From assembly GCF_014145665.1 (NCBI RefSeq), contig NZ_JACHTD010000001.1:372001-436000 (forward strand): a stretch of 64,000 nt of DNA. The letters are read 5' to 3'. Of this stretch, positions 15,978-25,139 are shown piece by piece (the first letter of the stretch is position 1; each line of letters opens with the position of its first letter). The notes under the pieces were generated by a model. The model did no database searches. It was given only the letters and a program-made list of their open reading frames with translations, and was not told where the DNA came from. The position numbers were made by a program, and so were the translations under genes. The DNA comes from Myroides sp. NP-2 (lineage in GTDB: Bacteria; Bacteroidota; Bacteroidia; Flavobacteriales; Flavobacteriaceae).

Positions 15978-16724
15978 ATGAAGATATTAGTTTGCATCAG
16001 CCACGTGCCTGATACTACATCAAAAATCAATTTCACGAATGGTGACGCTGAGTTTGATACCAATGGAGTGCAATTTGTGATCAATGCTAACGATGAATAT
16101 GCATTAACACGTGCCATTTGGTTTAAAGAGAAACAAGGAGCTACGGTAACAGTAGTTAATGTTGGAGGCGCTGACACAGAGCCTACCTTAAGAAAAGCAT
16201 TAGCCATTGGTGCTGATGAAGCAATCCGTGTAAATGCAGTACCTACTGACGGTGTATTTGTTGCAAAACAATTAGCTGAGGTAGTGAAAAATGGTGGATA
16301 CGACTTAGTACTTGCAGGAAAAGAATCATTAGACTATAACGGTGGGATGGTTCCAGGTATGTTAGCTGCTATTTTAGGTTATGATTTCATCAATTCATGT
16401 GAAGGATTGGACGTAGACGGAACAGCGGTAAAAGCAATTCGTCAGATTGATGGAGGAAAAGAAACAATATCTGGAAAATTACCAGTAGTGATTGGCGGAC
16501 AAAAAGGATTAGTAGACGAGAAAGACTTGCGTATTCCAAATATGCGCGGAATCATGGCTGCTAGAACAAAAGCCTTGACTGTGCTTGAGCCAGTAGGAGC
16601 TGAAGCTGCAACTAAAGCAGTAAAATTTGAAAAACCAGCTGCAAAATCAGCTTGTAAAATGATTGCTCCGGATAACTTAGATGAGTTAATCAACTTATTG
16701 CACAACGAAGCAAAAGTGATCTAA
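15978..16724 (+). CDS. etfB: Electron transfer flavoprotein, beta subunit
   Basis: A 248-residue adenine-nucleotide alpha-hydrolase-fold subunit that, with EtfA, carries electrons from acyl-CoA dehydrogenases to the membrane quinone pool. The start MKILVCISHVPDTTSKI and the AMP-binding AGKESLDYNGGMVPGMLA region are typical, as is IRQIDGGKE. etfA follows after 32 bases in the same operon. Confidence 0.95.
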   Translation: MKILVCISHVPDTTSKINFTNGDAEFDTNGVQFVINANDEYALTRAIWFKEKQGATVTVVNVGGADTEPTLRKALAIGADEAIRVNAVPTDGVFVAKQLAEVVKNGGYDLVLAGKESLDYNGGMVPGMLAAILGYDFINSCEGLDVDGTAVKAIRQIDGGKETISGKLPVVIGGQKGLVDEKDLRIPNMRGIMAARTKALTVLEPVGAEAATKAVKFEKPAAKSACKMIAPDNLDELINLLHNEAKVI

Positions 16725-16756
16725 TCTAGTAATTTTTAACCTTAAAAAGAAAAAGT

Positions 16757-17725
16757 ATGTCAGTTTTAATATATGCTGAATCAGCAGAAGGAAAATTTAA
16801 AAAAGTAGCATTAGAGTTAGCTTCTTATGCGAAAAAAGTAGCAGAATCATTGGGAACAACAGTTACAGCAGTAACGGTTAATGCTTCTGATGTTAGCGAA
16901 TTAGGAAAATACGGGGTAGATAAAGTTTTAAAAGTATCTAACGATAAATTAAATACATTCAACGCTAAGGCTTATGCAGATGTGATCAAACAAGCGGCTC
17001 AAAAAGAAGGCGCAAAAGTGGTGATCTTATCTTCTTCAACTGATAGTTTATATGCAGCACCAGCGGTTGCTATTGGCTTAGATGCAGGTTTTGCTTCTAA
17101 CGTGGTAGCCTTGCCAGAAAGCACTGCTCCATTTGTAGTAAAAAGAACTGGTTTTTCAAACAAAGCATTCAACTTTACAGAGATTTCTTCTGACGTTAAG
17201 GTATTGGCTTTAGGGAAAAACTCATTCGGCTTAGTAGAAGCTTCAGGAGCTGCAGCAGCAGAAGATTTTGCACCAAGCTTAAACGATGCAGATTTTAGTC
17301 TAAAAGTTGAAGGAGTAGAAAAAGTATCTGGAAAAGTAACGATTGCTGATGCGGATATTGTTGTTTCTGGTGGACGTGGAATGAAAGGTCCTGAAAACTG
17401 GGGGATGTTAGAAGATTTAGCGGAAGTATTAGGCGCTGCTCTAGCTTGTTCTAAACCAGTATCTGATGTGGGATGGAGATCACACGAAGAGCACGTAGGA
17501 CAAACGGGTAAACCAGTAGCGGCTAACCTTTATATCGCAGTAGGTATTTCTGGTGCAATCCAACATATTGCGGGAGTAAACTCTTCAAAAGTGAAAGTTG
17601 TAATCAACACAGATCCAGAAGCTCCTTTCTTCAAAGTAGCGGACTACGGAATTGTAGGAGATGCTTTCCAAGTGTTGCCTCAATTAGTGGAAAAATTAAA
17701 AGACTTTAAAGCGAAAAACGCTTAA
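16757..17725 (+). CDS. etfA: Electron transfer flavoprotein, alpha subunit
   Basis: A 322-residue FAD-binding partner of EtfB. The C-terminal FAD domain shows SGGRGMKGPENW, PVSDVGW and AVGISGAIQHIAG, in the usual order. The N-terminal domain is shorter and more variable, as in the family. Together the two subunits make a soluble flavoprotein for fatty-acid and branched-chain amino-acid oxidation. A strong terminator follows. Confidence 0.95.
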   Translation: MSVLIYAESAEGKFKKVALELASYAKKVAESLGTTVTAVTVNASDVSELGKYGVDKVLKVSNDKLNTFNAKAYADVIKQAAQKEGAKVVILSSSTDSLYAAPAVAIGLDAGFASNVVALPESTAPFVVKRTGFSNKAFNFTEISSDVKVLALGKNSFGLVEASGAAAAEDFAPSLNDADFSLKVEGVEKVSGKVTIADADIVVSGGRGMKGPENWGMLEDLAEVLGAALACSKPVSDVGWRSHEEHVGQTGKPVAANLYIAVGISGAIQHIAGVNSSKVKVVINTDPEAPFFKVADYGIVGDAFQVLPQLVEKLKDFKAKNA

Positions 17726-17757
17726 TAGCATTTTTTGATTTAGATAATTTACCAAGA

Positions 17758-17812
17758 CAGTAACTAAAATCTAAAGATTGTTTATCTTTGATTTAGTTAC
17801 TGTTTTTTGTTT
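17758..17812 (+). terminator. Strong terminator after etfBA
   Basis: An almost perfect stem of about 19 bp (17758-17778 with 17784-17802) is followed by TTTTTTGTTTTT. Confidence 0.92.
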
Positions 17813-17826
17813 TTATAAAAAAGATT

Positions 17827-18438
17827 ATGAGTTTGATTAAGCTGACAGTTAAAGGAATTTCATATAGCCATTCCCAAAATGGAGCCTATGCCTTGATCTT
17901 AGATGAAGAGCACGGGGATCGAAAATTGCCTATTGTTATTGGAGCTTTTGAAGCCCAAGCCATTGCAATCGCAATTGAGGAGGAAATTCGTCCTCCTAGA
18001 CCTTTAACACACGATTTATTTAAGAGTTTTGCCGATACATTCGATATTCAATTGAAACACGTGATCGTTCACAAATTGGTGGATGGCGTGTTTTTTTCAA
18101 GCTTGGTTTGGGAGAAAAATGGCATAGAAGAACTTATGGACGCCCGTACTTCCGATGCAATTGCCCTAGCTATTCGCTTTTTTGCCCCTATCTACACCTA
18201 TCCTGATATCATGAACAAAGCAGGGATTATCTTAAGTGGAAGCCCTGAAGTAGAAGAAGAACCGGCAGAAGACGATATCGCCAGTCAAGTGGAACAGTTT
18301 TTAGAGCTAGACATCGAAGGAAAAGGCTATAACAAATACGGATTATCCGACTTACAGCGTTTACTCAATGAGGCTATTGGCAATGAAGACTACGAAACAG
18401 CAGCGCGAATTAGAGATGAAATTAGTAAGCGATCATAG
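17827..18438 (+). CDS. Bifunctional nuclease family (DUF151) protein with UVR motif
   Basis: A 203-residue protein. Residues about 5-135 form the BFN/DUF151 domain (HGDRKLPIVIGAFEAQAIA near 32-50 and ARTSDAIALAIR near 107-118). The last 30 residues contain a UVR-like helical hairpin (LNEAIGNEDYETAARIRDEI), which often mediates contact with Clp or Uvr partners. Some members cut DNA and RNA, but the role in bacteroidotes is uncertain. It starts a tight plus-strand cluster with thyA, a 2TM protein, folA, a secreted protein and a nucleoside kinase. Confidence 0.85.
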   Translation: MSLIKLTVKGISYSHSQNGAYALILDEEHGDRKLPIVIGAFEAQAIAIAIEEEIRPPRPLTHDLFKSFADTFDIQLKHVIVHKLVDGVFFSSLVWEKNGIEELMDARTSDAIALAIRFFAPIYTYPDIMNKAGIILSGSPEVEEEPAEDDIASQVEQFLELDIEGKGYNKYGLSDLQRLLNEAIGNEDYETAARIRDEISKRS

Positions 18439-18456
18439 ATAAAAAGGAGTAAAGGA

Positions 18457-19281
18457 ATGAAACAATATTTGAATTTAGTACAGGAAGTTTTAGATAAAGG
18501 CGTACAAAAAGGAGATCGCACAGGAACGGGAACAAAAAGTATTTTTGGCCACCAAATGCGCTTTGATTTAGCCGAGGGGTTTCCACTGGTTACAACCAAA
18601 AAAGTGCACTTGAAGTCTATTATACACGAACTGTTGTGGTTTTTAAAAGGAGAGACTAACATTGCTTACCTCAAAGAAAATGGCGTTCGCATTTGGGATG
18701 AATGGGCTGATGAGCATGGTGATTTAGGCCCAGTGTATGGATACCAATGGCGCAACTGGAATGGAGAGGGAATTGATCAAATTAAAGAAGTGATCGATAC
18801 GTTAAAAACAAATCCAGATAGCCGACGTATAATGGTTTCTGCTTGGAACCCAAGCGTTCTACCAGATACTAGCGTTTCTTTTGCCGAGAACGTCGCAAAT
18901 AACAAAGCCGCTTTACCACCGTGTCACTCGTTTTTTCAATTCTATGTTGCAGAAGGTAAATTGTCTTGTCAACTATACCAACGCAGTGCAGACGTGTTTT
19001 TAGGTGTGCCATTTAACATCGCTTCTTATGCGCTACTAACGATGATGGTAGCACAAGTTTGCGATTTAGAAGTGGGGGATTTTATTCACACTTTTGGCGA
19101 TGTCCATATCTACAACAATCACATTGAACAAGTAAACTTGCAGTTGAGTCGCACTCCCTATGCGTTGCCAAAAATGAAAATCAATCCGAAAGTAAAAGAT
19201 ATTTTTAGCTTTACTTATGAGGACTTTACGTTAGAAGATTACGTATCACATCCCGCTATAAAAGGTAAAGTATCGGTATAA
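18457..19281 (+). CDS. thyA: Thymidylate synthase
   Basis: A 274-residue enzyme that methylates dUMP to dTMP with methylene-tetrahydrofolate. The nucleophile Cys156 lies in [22 protein letters not shown] at 21-31, the [10 protein letters not shown] strand, [13 protein letters not shown] and the [11 protein letters not shown] dUMP-binding segment are all present. Compared with the common 264-residue form there is an insertion of about ten residues just before the catalytic Cys ([13 protein letters not shown]). folA, which regenerates the folate, lies two genes downstream. Confidence 0.96.
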   Translation: MKQYLNLVQEVLDKGVQKGDRTGTGTKSIFGHQMRFDLAEGFPLVTTKKVHLKSIIHELLWFLKGETNIAYLKENGVRIWDEWADEHGDLGPVYGYQWRNWNGEGIDQIKEVIDTLKTNPDSRRIMVSAWNPSVLPDTSVSFAENVANNKAALPPCHSFFQFYVAEGKLSCQLYQRSADVFLGVPFNIASYALLTMMVAQVCDLEVGDFIHTFGDVHIYNNHIEQVNLQLSRTPYALPKMKINPKVKDIFSFTYEDFTLEDYVSHPAIKGKVSV

Positions 19282-19300
19282 ATTCTAATCCAAAAATGCT

Positions 19301-19681
19301 ATGGAAAAAATAGAAGCAATTAAACAGTACGAGTACGCAAAGAACCGAATCAAACAACGCAAGATGTTATTATTTCACTTCGTTGTTTTTCTATTGGGTT
19401 CCCTTGTTTTATACGCAATTAATATGTGGGTAAAAGACCCGCAAATAGTTGGGGTTTGGTGGCCCTATGTCGTTGGTGCATGGGCATTGCTTTTGCTCTT
19501 TCACCTGATCAATGTAGTGGTCGTTAATCGCTTTATGGGACCTGCTTGGCAGGAACGCGAAATAGAACGACTCGTCTCACTCCAACAAGAAAAAATAAAA
19601 CAGCTACGCGCGAAAGTAGAAAAAGACTTTCCTCTAGTAGATGTTAAACGAGATTTAAACCAAGAAGATACAAAATACTAA
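19301..19681 (+). CDS. 2TM-domain membrane protein
   Basis: A 126-residue protein with two hydrophobic spans (LLFHFVVFLLGSLVLYAINM and YVVGAWALLLLFHLINVVVV) forming the 2TM domain found in Bacteroidota. A charged C-terminal helix follows. The function is unknown. It sits between thyA and folA with short gaps, so it is co-transcribed with nucleotide-metabolism genes, but no functional link is established. Confidence 0.8.
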   Translation: MEKIEAIKQYEYAKNRIKQRKMLLFHFVVFLLGSLVLYAINMWVKDPQIVGVWWPYVVGAWALLLLFHLINVVVVNRFMGPAWQEREIERLVSLQQEKIKQLRAKVEKDFPLVDVKRDLNQEDTKY

Positions 19682-19685
19682 TTCG

Positions 19686-20171
19686 ATGGTCATTCTAATT
19701 GCTGCTGTAGCAGCGCATAACGTATTGGGCAAAGACAATGCAATCATCTGGCATTTGCCCGATGATTTTAAACACTTTAAAGCCTTAACTTCTCATCATC
19801 ATATCATTATGGGACGCAAAACCTTTGAGTCGTTTCCCAAGCCTTTACCTAATCGAACACACGTAATTATCACTAGACAAAAAGACTATGTCGCTCCCGA
19901 AAATTGTATCGTTGTTCACAGTTTAGAAGAAGCGCTTGAACGAACCAAAAGGGAAGAACAAGTGTATGTAATTGGAGGTGGTGAAATTTATACCCTGGCT
20001 TTGCCTTTTGCAGACCAATTAGAATTAACCCAAGTACACGCTTCTTTTGAAGGAGATGCCTTTTTTCCTGAATTCTCACCCTCCGACTGGCAATTGGTCA
20101 AAGAGAGTTATCATCCCATAGATGAAAAACACGCCTACGCTTTTACTTTTCAAACCTATATAAGGAAGTAA
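19686..20171 (+). CDS. folA: Dihydrofolate reductase
   Basis: A 161-residue NADPH-dependent enzyme that reduces dihydrofolate to tetrahydrofolate. It shows the N-terminal LIAAVAAHNVLGKDNAIIWH strand and loop, the LPDDFKHFK helix with the folate-binding acidic residue, IIMGRKTFESFPKPLPNR, and VIGGGEIY for NADPH binding. It begins four bases after the 2TM gene. Together with ThyA it forms the dTMP cycle. Confidence 0.96.
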   Translation: MVILIAAVAAHNVLGKDNAIIWHLPDDFKHFKALTSHHHIIMGRKTFESFPKPLPNRTHVIITRQKDYVAPENCIVVHSLEEALERTKREEQVYVIGGGEIYTLALPFADQLELTQVHASFEGDAFFPEFSPSDWQLVKESYHPIDEKHAYAFTFQTYIRK

Positions 20172-20173
20172 AT

Positions 20174-20965
20174 ATGAAAAAGTTAATTGCTTTTCTCTTG
20201 CTTTGTGGTAGCATATCCACTCTTGCACAAGAAACAATAAACACCCAACTCTTAAACAGTGAATCACTGAGAGAACAAGAAGTTTTTATCAGTAAAGATA
20301 TCTTTGACAATACATTTACACGAGAAGAAAATACGCTGCGCAAACGCAGTAAGTATTCTTCCGAAAATTTTAGCCTGCCCAAAATGGGGACGTTGAAAAT
20401 GATTGATTTGACAAATTCACTGTTTCCTGTATTGTTTTATGTCGATTTTAATTCCATCGTCCTATTGAGTAAGGAGTTAGCTTTATTAAATACCATTGAG
20501 CTAACAGGGCGATTTTCTGCTATGGATCCCGCTTATGTTGCTAGCAGTACGCAAAAGAATTTGTGGATTGTCAATCAAGCGAATCAAAGCGTGTTGCGCT
20601 ATAATTTAAGTACCTTAGAAGTGCGCAATATCTTTACCATTAAGGAAGAGATCAAAGCCTATCAATCCACCTTGAATTACCTCTACCGCATTACAATAGA
20701 TAATAAGATTAAGGGAATTGACATCTACGGCAATGAAGTGCTGAACTATGCTTTGCCTTCTGACTATGACCATATTCAAATACTAAATAATAAACAGGTA
20801 TTTTATTCTCATCTAAATAAGCTCTATTACGTTGATATGGAGAAGAATATGGTTTACCAAATTCAAGTGGATGCAAAAAGCATTTCAGGCTTCTTTTATA
20901 ACACTCAAAAATTGAGTATTTTTACCGAACAAAAAGTAAATAATTATCAAATAAAATTACCGTAA
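20174..20965 (+). CDS. Secreted protein of unknown function
   Basis: A 263-residue protein with a signal peptide (residues 1-18, cut before QETINTQ). The mature part has repeated short beta segments (LFPVLFYVDFNSIVLLSKEL, then LWIVNQANQSVLRYN, then KGIDIYGNEV), suggesting a small beta-propeller-like periplasmic protein. No family was recognised. It begins 2 bases after folA and its stop codon overlaps the start of the kinase gene (TAATG), so translation is coupled. Confidence 0.72.
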   Translation: MKKLIAFLLLCGSISTLAQETINTQLLNSESLREQEVFISKDIFDNTFTREENTLRKRSKYSSENFSLPKMGTLKMIDLTNSLFPVLFYVDFNSIVLLSKELALLNTIELTGRFSAMDPAYVASSTQKNLWIVNQANQSVLRYNLSTLEVRNIFTIKEEIKAYQSTLNYLYRITIDNKIKGIDIYGNEVLNYALPSDYDHIQILNNKQVFYSHLNKLYYVDMEKNMVYQIQVDAKSISGFFYNTQKLSIFTEQKVNNYQIKLP

Positions 20966-21585
20966 TGCACATAGCGATTGCTGGAAATATTGGGGCGGGA
21001 AAAACAACATTAACAGACTTATTAGCAAAACATTATGGATGGGAAGCACATTATGAAGATGTCGTGGACAATCCATACTTAGATGACTTCTACCATCAAA
21101 TGGATCGATGGTCATTTAATTTGCAAGTTTATTTTTTGAACAGTCGTTTTCGCCAAGTACTTCAAATCAGACAGAGTGGAAAAACAATCATTCAAGATCG
21201 AACGATATATGAGGATGCTCATATCTTTGCACCCAACTTGCATGCGATGGGGTTAATGTCTAATCGAGACTTTAAAAACTATGCTTCCCTTTTCGATTTA
21301 ATGCAAGAGTTAGTAGCGGCACCAGACTTGTTGATTTATTTGAGAAGTAGCGTACCTAATTTAGTAGGGCAAATACACAAAAGAGGGCGTGAGTATGAAA
21401 ACTCTATTTCGATTGAGTATCTCAGTGGATTAAATGAGCGCTATGAAAATTGGATCAAAGGATACGACAAAGGAAAACTATTAGTCATTGATGTAGATCA
21501 CTTGGATTTCGTAGATAAGCCAGAAGATTTAGGGCAGATTATCGACAAAATCAACGCTGAAATCAATGGATTATTTGAGATATAA
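20965..21585 (+). CDS. Deoxynucleoside kinase
   Basis: A 206-residue P-loop kinase that phosphorylates deoxynucleosides for dNTP salvage. GNIGAGKTT at 7-15 is the ATP loop and QDRTIYEDAHIF carries the DRS-like catalytic motif. YLRSSVPNLVGQIHKRGREYE is the lid and arginine region. It fits the deoxyadenosine/deoxyguanosine kinase group, and substrate preference cannot be read from sequence. It is last in the thyA-folA cluster and followed by a palindromic terminator shared with gldA. Confidence 0.9.
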   Translation: MHIAIAGNIGAGKTTLTDLLAKHYGWEAHYEDVVDNPYLDDFYHQMDRWSFNLQVYFLNSRFRQVLQIRQSGKTIIQDRTIYEDAHIFAPNLHAMGLMSNRDFKNYASLFDLMQELVAAPDLLIYLRSSVPNLVGQIHKRGREYENSISIEYLSGLNERYENWIKGYDKGKLLVIDVDHLDFVDKPEDLGQIIDKINAEINGLFEI

Positions 21586-21589
21586 GCAT

Positions 21590-21618
21590 AAAAAAAAGAG
21601 CCATGGCTCTTTTTTTTG
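21590..21618. terminator. Bidirectional terminator between kinase gene and gldA
   Basis: The palindrome AGAGCCATGGCTCT at 21597-21610 is flanked by A7 and T8 tracts, serving both converging genes. Confidence 0.9.
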
Positions 21619-21623
21619 TTTTG

Positions 21624-22535
21624 TTATTCTTGACTTTCTGTTGCGGTAAAATCGTGAAAAAGCTTTTCTAAATTCTTGTTTTTCGGTTGTAGAGAAAGCG
21701 TTTTTAAGCCTTGTTGTTGAGCGAAGTCATACACGGTTGCACGATAATCTTGTCCTATTGGAAAAACCAGGTCCCATTGGGTGTCGTGTATGTGATGGGC
21801 TTGTAGCAAGTGTGGCATGCGATTGATAAATTCTATTTCAATTTTAAAGTCAAACTCAACAGAAATAATTTGCTCATTTTGATTTTCTAACAAATCGTGT
21901 AGTAATTGATCTGCGACAATTTGCCCTTTTTTGATGATGATTACGCGTTCACAAATGGCTTCTACTTCTTGCATTATATGCGTCGAAAGAAAAACGGTTT
22001 TATCTTTCCCTACGGATTTAATCAACGCTCTAATTTCAATCAATTGATTGGGGTCAAGTCCAGTTGTTGGCTCATCTAAGATCAACACTTCCGGGTTGTG
22101 TAGCAAAGCAGTAGCGATTCCCACACGTTGGCGATAGCCCTTCGATAATTGGCCAATCTTTTTATGTGCTTCTGGCGTTAAGCCCGTTTGTATAATTACT
22201 TCTTCAATGCGCTCTTTTTTAACTTTGTAAATCGAAGCGTTAAATTGCAAATACTCCCTTACGTACATGTCTAAATACAGCGGATTGTGTTCGGCCAAAT
22301 AGCCAATGGATTGCTGTACTTTTTTTGCTTGTGTAGCCACGTTGTATTCATTGACATAAGCCGACCCTTCATCGCTGTGAATAAAGGTGGTTAGTATTTT
22401 CATCAAGGTCGATTTACCAGCGCCATTTGGACCTAGAAAACCGACAATCTGCCCTTTAGGCACCGAGAAATTAATAGACTGTAACGCTTGTTGTTCGCCG
22501 TAATATTTACTAATATTTTCTACTTTAATAGACAT
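21624..22535 (-). CDS. gldA: GldA, gliding-motility ABC transporter ATP-binding subunit
   Basis: A 303-residue ABC ATPase. Walker A is GPNGAGKST, the signature motif is LSKGYRQRVG and Walker B is VLILDEPT. The C-terminal extension (about 220-303) ending LEKLFHDFTATESQE is as in GldA. GldA works with membrane subunits GldF and GldG, which are not in the window, in gliding and T9SS-linked functions of flavobacteria. The ATG at 22535 is chosen because the longer frame would start at TTG. A general ABC-2-type exporter ATPase is the alternative, as GldA is hard to separate from close relatives by eye. Confidence 0.8.
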   Translation of the reverse strand: MSIKVENISKYYGEQQALQSINFSVPKGQIVGFLGPNGAGKSTLMKILTTFIHSDEGSAYVNEYNVATQAKKVQQSIGYLAEHNPLYLDMYVREYLQFNASIYKVKKERIEEVIIQTGLTPEAHKKIGQLSKGYRQRVGIATALLHNPEVLILDEPTTGLDPNQLIEIRALIKSVGKDKTVFLSTHIMQEVEAICERVIIIKKGQIVADQLLHDLLENQNEQIISVEFDFKIEIEFINRMPHLLQAHHIHDTQWDLVFPIGQDYRATVYDFAQQQGLKTLSLQPKNKNLEKLFHDFTATESQE

Positions 22536-22572
22536 ATGCAAAAAGTGGTTAGTAAAAACAAATGTAGGTAAA

Positions 22573-22962
22573 TTAATGAGAAAAACCGAAAGACATACTG
22601 AGAATGATCACAGCCATAACGATTAAAGTAATTATGATATACAAGCTGTCTTTCTCGAGGATAAAGGAAAATAAGGACAAGATAAGACGTAGGATAGGGG
22701 TAAAAAACAAAAGTAAAATACCAAGAAAAATAATCGATTCCCCATCCCAATTCGCAACGCCCTCCAAGATGTTGTGAAAAACTTCAACTAGGTTGCGATC
22801 ATTCTCGACAAAAGTGGAGAAAGAAACCGTTTGTTGTGCGTCTTTCACAAGCAGAATGATACCGCCAATCAGCGTTACAGTTAACGCACTTAAAACGCCA
22901 TAACGCAACACATTTCCAATTATCGTTTGCAGTTGATTATCTGTAAATTTTGAAGTACTCAT
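22573..22962 (-). CDS. DUF1634 membrane protein
   Basis: A 129-residue integral membrane protein with three to four spans (VLSALTVTLIGGIILLV, then ESIIFLGILLLFFTPILRLI, then IIITLIVMAVIILSMSF). It fits DUF1634, a family usually encoded next to TauE/SafE permeases, as here with a gap of 12 bases. It is probably an accessory subunit of that permease. The function is not established. Confidence 0.82.
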   Translation of the reverse strand: MSTSKFTDNQLQTIIGNVLRYGVLSALTVTLIGGIILLVKDAQQTVSFSTFVENDRNLVEVFHNILEGVANWDGESIIFLGILLLFFTPILRLILSLFSFILEKDSLYIIITLIVMAVIILSMSFGFSH

Positions 22963-22974
22963 GGTGTTTAGTTT

Positions 22975-23817
22975 TTAGATTTTACCTGTAATTCCGTTGT
23001 AAATCATGTTGAGTGCAATGATGAAGATGAGGACAGCAAAAAACATTTTTAGCTTTTTGGTATTGGCTTTCATCAATACTTTAGCACCGACCATCGAACC
23101 AATTAATACACCAATAATAACGGGCATACAAATGGTAGGTTCGATATAACCCTTTTGGATGTAGATCACCGAACTGGCGATTGCCGTTACCCCCATCATA
23201 AAGTTACTCGTTGTAGTAGATACTTTGAAGGGAACTTTCATAATGGTGTCCATCGCAATTACTTTAAACGCTCCGGAACCAATGCCTAATAATCCTGACA
23301 TCATACCTGCTACGCCCATCATGCTAAATCCACCGAGAATATTCGTCATGCTGTAGTGTACTTTCTCGCCACTCGCATGAGGATAATTTCCCGCTAATTT
23401 TAGTTTTTGAGCTAATACACTCCCTTGGTTGGGGAGGACTAGGTGATCTTCTTTTTTACGAATGGAATTCAAGGAAGAAAAAATGAGGGTAGCTCCGAAT
23501 ATAATAGCTAGCAATGATGTTGGTGCATTGGTTGAGAGAAGTGCGCCAACTACTGCCCCAATGGTGGTGGCAATTTCCAGAAACATACCCAATCTCATAT
23601 TGGTAATCCCCTCGCGCACATAGGCAGATGCAGAACCAGATGAAGTCGCAATTACTGCAACTAAAGCTGTTCCAATGGCGTAGTGAATGTCCACGCCTAA
23701 AAATACGGAGAGTAAAGGAATTATAATAATCCCGCCCCCAAGTCCTGATAATGAGCCGATAAAACCAGCAGCAAAGGCACCTAGGAATAGGATTAAGATA
23801 AAAGTTAGTACTGACAT
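22975..23817 (-). CDS. TauE/SafE (TSUP) family permease
   Basis: A 280-residue inner-membrane permease with about eight spans arranged as two repeats. The family glycine motifs are GFIGSLSGLGGGIIIIPLL near 21-39 and GMMSGLLGIGSGAFKVI in the second half. Members export or import sulfite, sulfonates or other organosulfur anions. The substrate here is unknown. It is co-transcribed with the DUF1634 gene downstream. Confidence 0.88.
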   Translation of the reverse strand: MSVLTFILILFLGAFAAGFIGSLSGLGGGIIIIPLLSVFLGVDIHYAIGTALVAVIATSSGSASAYVREGITNMRLGMFLEIATTIGAVVGALLSTNAPTSLLAIIFGATLIFSSLNSIRKKEDHLVLPNQGSVLAQKLKLAGNYPHASGEKVHYSMTNILGGFSMMGVAGMMSGLLGIGSGAFKVIAMDTIMKVPFKVSTTTSNFMMGVTAIASSVIYIQKGYIEPTICMPVIIGVLIGSMVGAKVLMKANTKKLKMFFAVLIFIIALNMIYNGITGKI

Positions 23818-23945
23818 GTAGGTTGAATTTTTGATGAAAAGTAAAAGTATTAATTATTATAAAAAACAAAGAACAAAAAGTGACTTATCTGAGAACTTGA
23901 GTTTGAACAAATGGGATTAATTCCTTTTTTTTGGAATATAACTCG

Positions 23946-23953
23946 TAAATTTG
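23946..23953 (+). promoter_or_regulatory. Promoter -7 element for DAHP synthase gene
   Basis: TAAATTTG matches TAnnTTTG and lies 21 bases before the ATG. No clear -33 element is seen. Confidence 0.5.
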
Positions 23954-23974
23954 TATGAAATGAAAATGTAAGAA

Positions 23975-25048
23975 ATGAGTAAAGATTGGTTAACTGCTTT
24001 TCAAGGTCAAGCGCCCGCAATTATTGCTGGTCCATGTAGTGCTGAAACACCGGAACAATTGTTGCAAATTGCTCGCTCTTTGCCCGATGAGGTAAAAGTA
24101 TTTCGTGCAGGTATTTGGAAACCCAGAACTAAACCTGGTGGTTTTGAAGGGGTAGGTGCCATTGGGCTGGATTGGATGAAACAAGTAAAGGAGGAAACAG
24201 GTTTGTTATTGGCAACAGAAGTTGCCACAGCGGAACATGTGGATTTATGCCTTGCCAATGATATCGATATCTTGTGGATTGGTGCGCGTACCGCAGTAAA
24301 TCCTTTTTCAGTGCAAGAAATTGCAGAAGCTTTGAGAGGAACGGATAAAATCGTTATGCTGAAAAATCCAATTAACCCCGACTTATCGCTGTGGATGGGT
24401 GGACTAGAACGACTCGAAAAAGCGAATATCAGTAAGCTAGGACTGATTCACCGTGGGTTTAGTACCTATGAAAAAACAAAATACCGCAACATACCCGAAT
24501 GGCAAATACCCTTAGACATTAAAACAGAACTGCCGCATATTCCCATTTTTTGTGACCCCTCTCATATTACAGGGCGCAGGGATCGCATTTTAGCAGTTTC
24601 TCAATTGGCGCTAGATCTCAATTTTGACGGACTGATGATAGAAACACACCTGAATCCCGATAAAGCTTGGAGTGATGCCGCTCAACAAGTGACTCCCGAA
24701 CAATTGAAAACCATTTTGCACACACTCAAGTTGCGCAATATGACCGACGAGACGGAAGATTATATGCAGCAATTGCAAACCTATCGCATCCAAATTGACG
24801 ATATGGATAGCAAAATACTAGATTTATTGAAAAAGAGAATGATGATTTCTGATGCGATCGGCTCGCTAAAACGCGAAAAAAATGTCGCTGTTTTTCAACA
24901 AGAACGATGGAATAGCATTGTGGAAAAAATGATGAAAGAAGGGGAACATCTCGGATTTACAGATGAATTTATTCGCACGATTTATAACGCGATCCACCAA
25001 GAAAGTATTTATCGACAGGATCAAGTCATCAATAGAAAGGATGCATAG
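23975..25048 (+). CDS. Bifunctional DAHP synthase / chorismate mutase
   Basis: A 357-residue shikimate-pathway enzyme. Residues 1-about 260 form a class I-beta (KDO8P-like) DAHP synthase: IIAGPCSAETPEQL at 15-28, VFRAGIWKPRTKPGGFEG and FCDPSHITGRRD. It joins PEP and erythrose 4-phosphate. Residues about 268-350 are an AroQ-type chorismate mutase: YRIQIDDMDSKILDLLKKR, with IHQESIYRQ at the end. The fusion lets the mutase part sense prephenate or chorismate and control the first step. aroA lies 6 kb downstream but in another unit. Confidence 0.93.
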   Translation: MSKDWLTAFQGQAPAIIAGPCSAETPEQLLQIARSLPDEVKVFRAGIWKPRTKPGGFEGVGAIGLDWMKQVKEETGLLLATEVATAEHVDLCLANDIDILWIGARTAVNPFSVQEIAEALRGTDKIVMLKNPINPDLSLWMGGLERLEKANISKLGLIHRGFSTYEKTKYRNIPEWQIPLDIKTELPHIPIFCDPSHITGRRDRILAVSQLALDLNFDGLMIETHLNPDKAWSDAAQQVTPEQLKTILHTLKLRNMTDETEDYMQQLQTYRIQIDDMDSKILDLLKKRMMISDAIGSLKREKNVAVFQQERWNSIVEKMMKEGEHLGFTDEFIRTIYNAIHQESIYRQDQVINRKDA

Positions 25049-25074
25049 ACACACATAGATGTAATAAATACAAA

Positions 25075-25111
25075 AGAGACAAAGTGATTTTCTACTTGGT
25101 CTCTTTTTTTT
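25075..25111 (+). terminator. Terminator after DAHP synthase gene
   Basis: The stem AGAGAC plus AAGT pairs with ACTT plus GTCTCT (25075-25104) and is followed by eight Ts. Confidence 0.85.
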
Positions 25112-25127
25112 GCAGGAATATTTAAAA

Positions 25128-25135
25128 TATATTTG
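25128..25135 (+). promoter_or_regulatory. Promoter -7 element of rsgA, almost touching the ATG
   Basis: TATATTTG ends four bases before the ATG at 25140. With the usual spacing from this element to the transcription start, the mRNA would begin at or next to the start codon. Confidence 0.6.
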
Positions 25136-25139
25136 CCTT

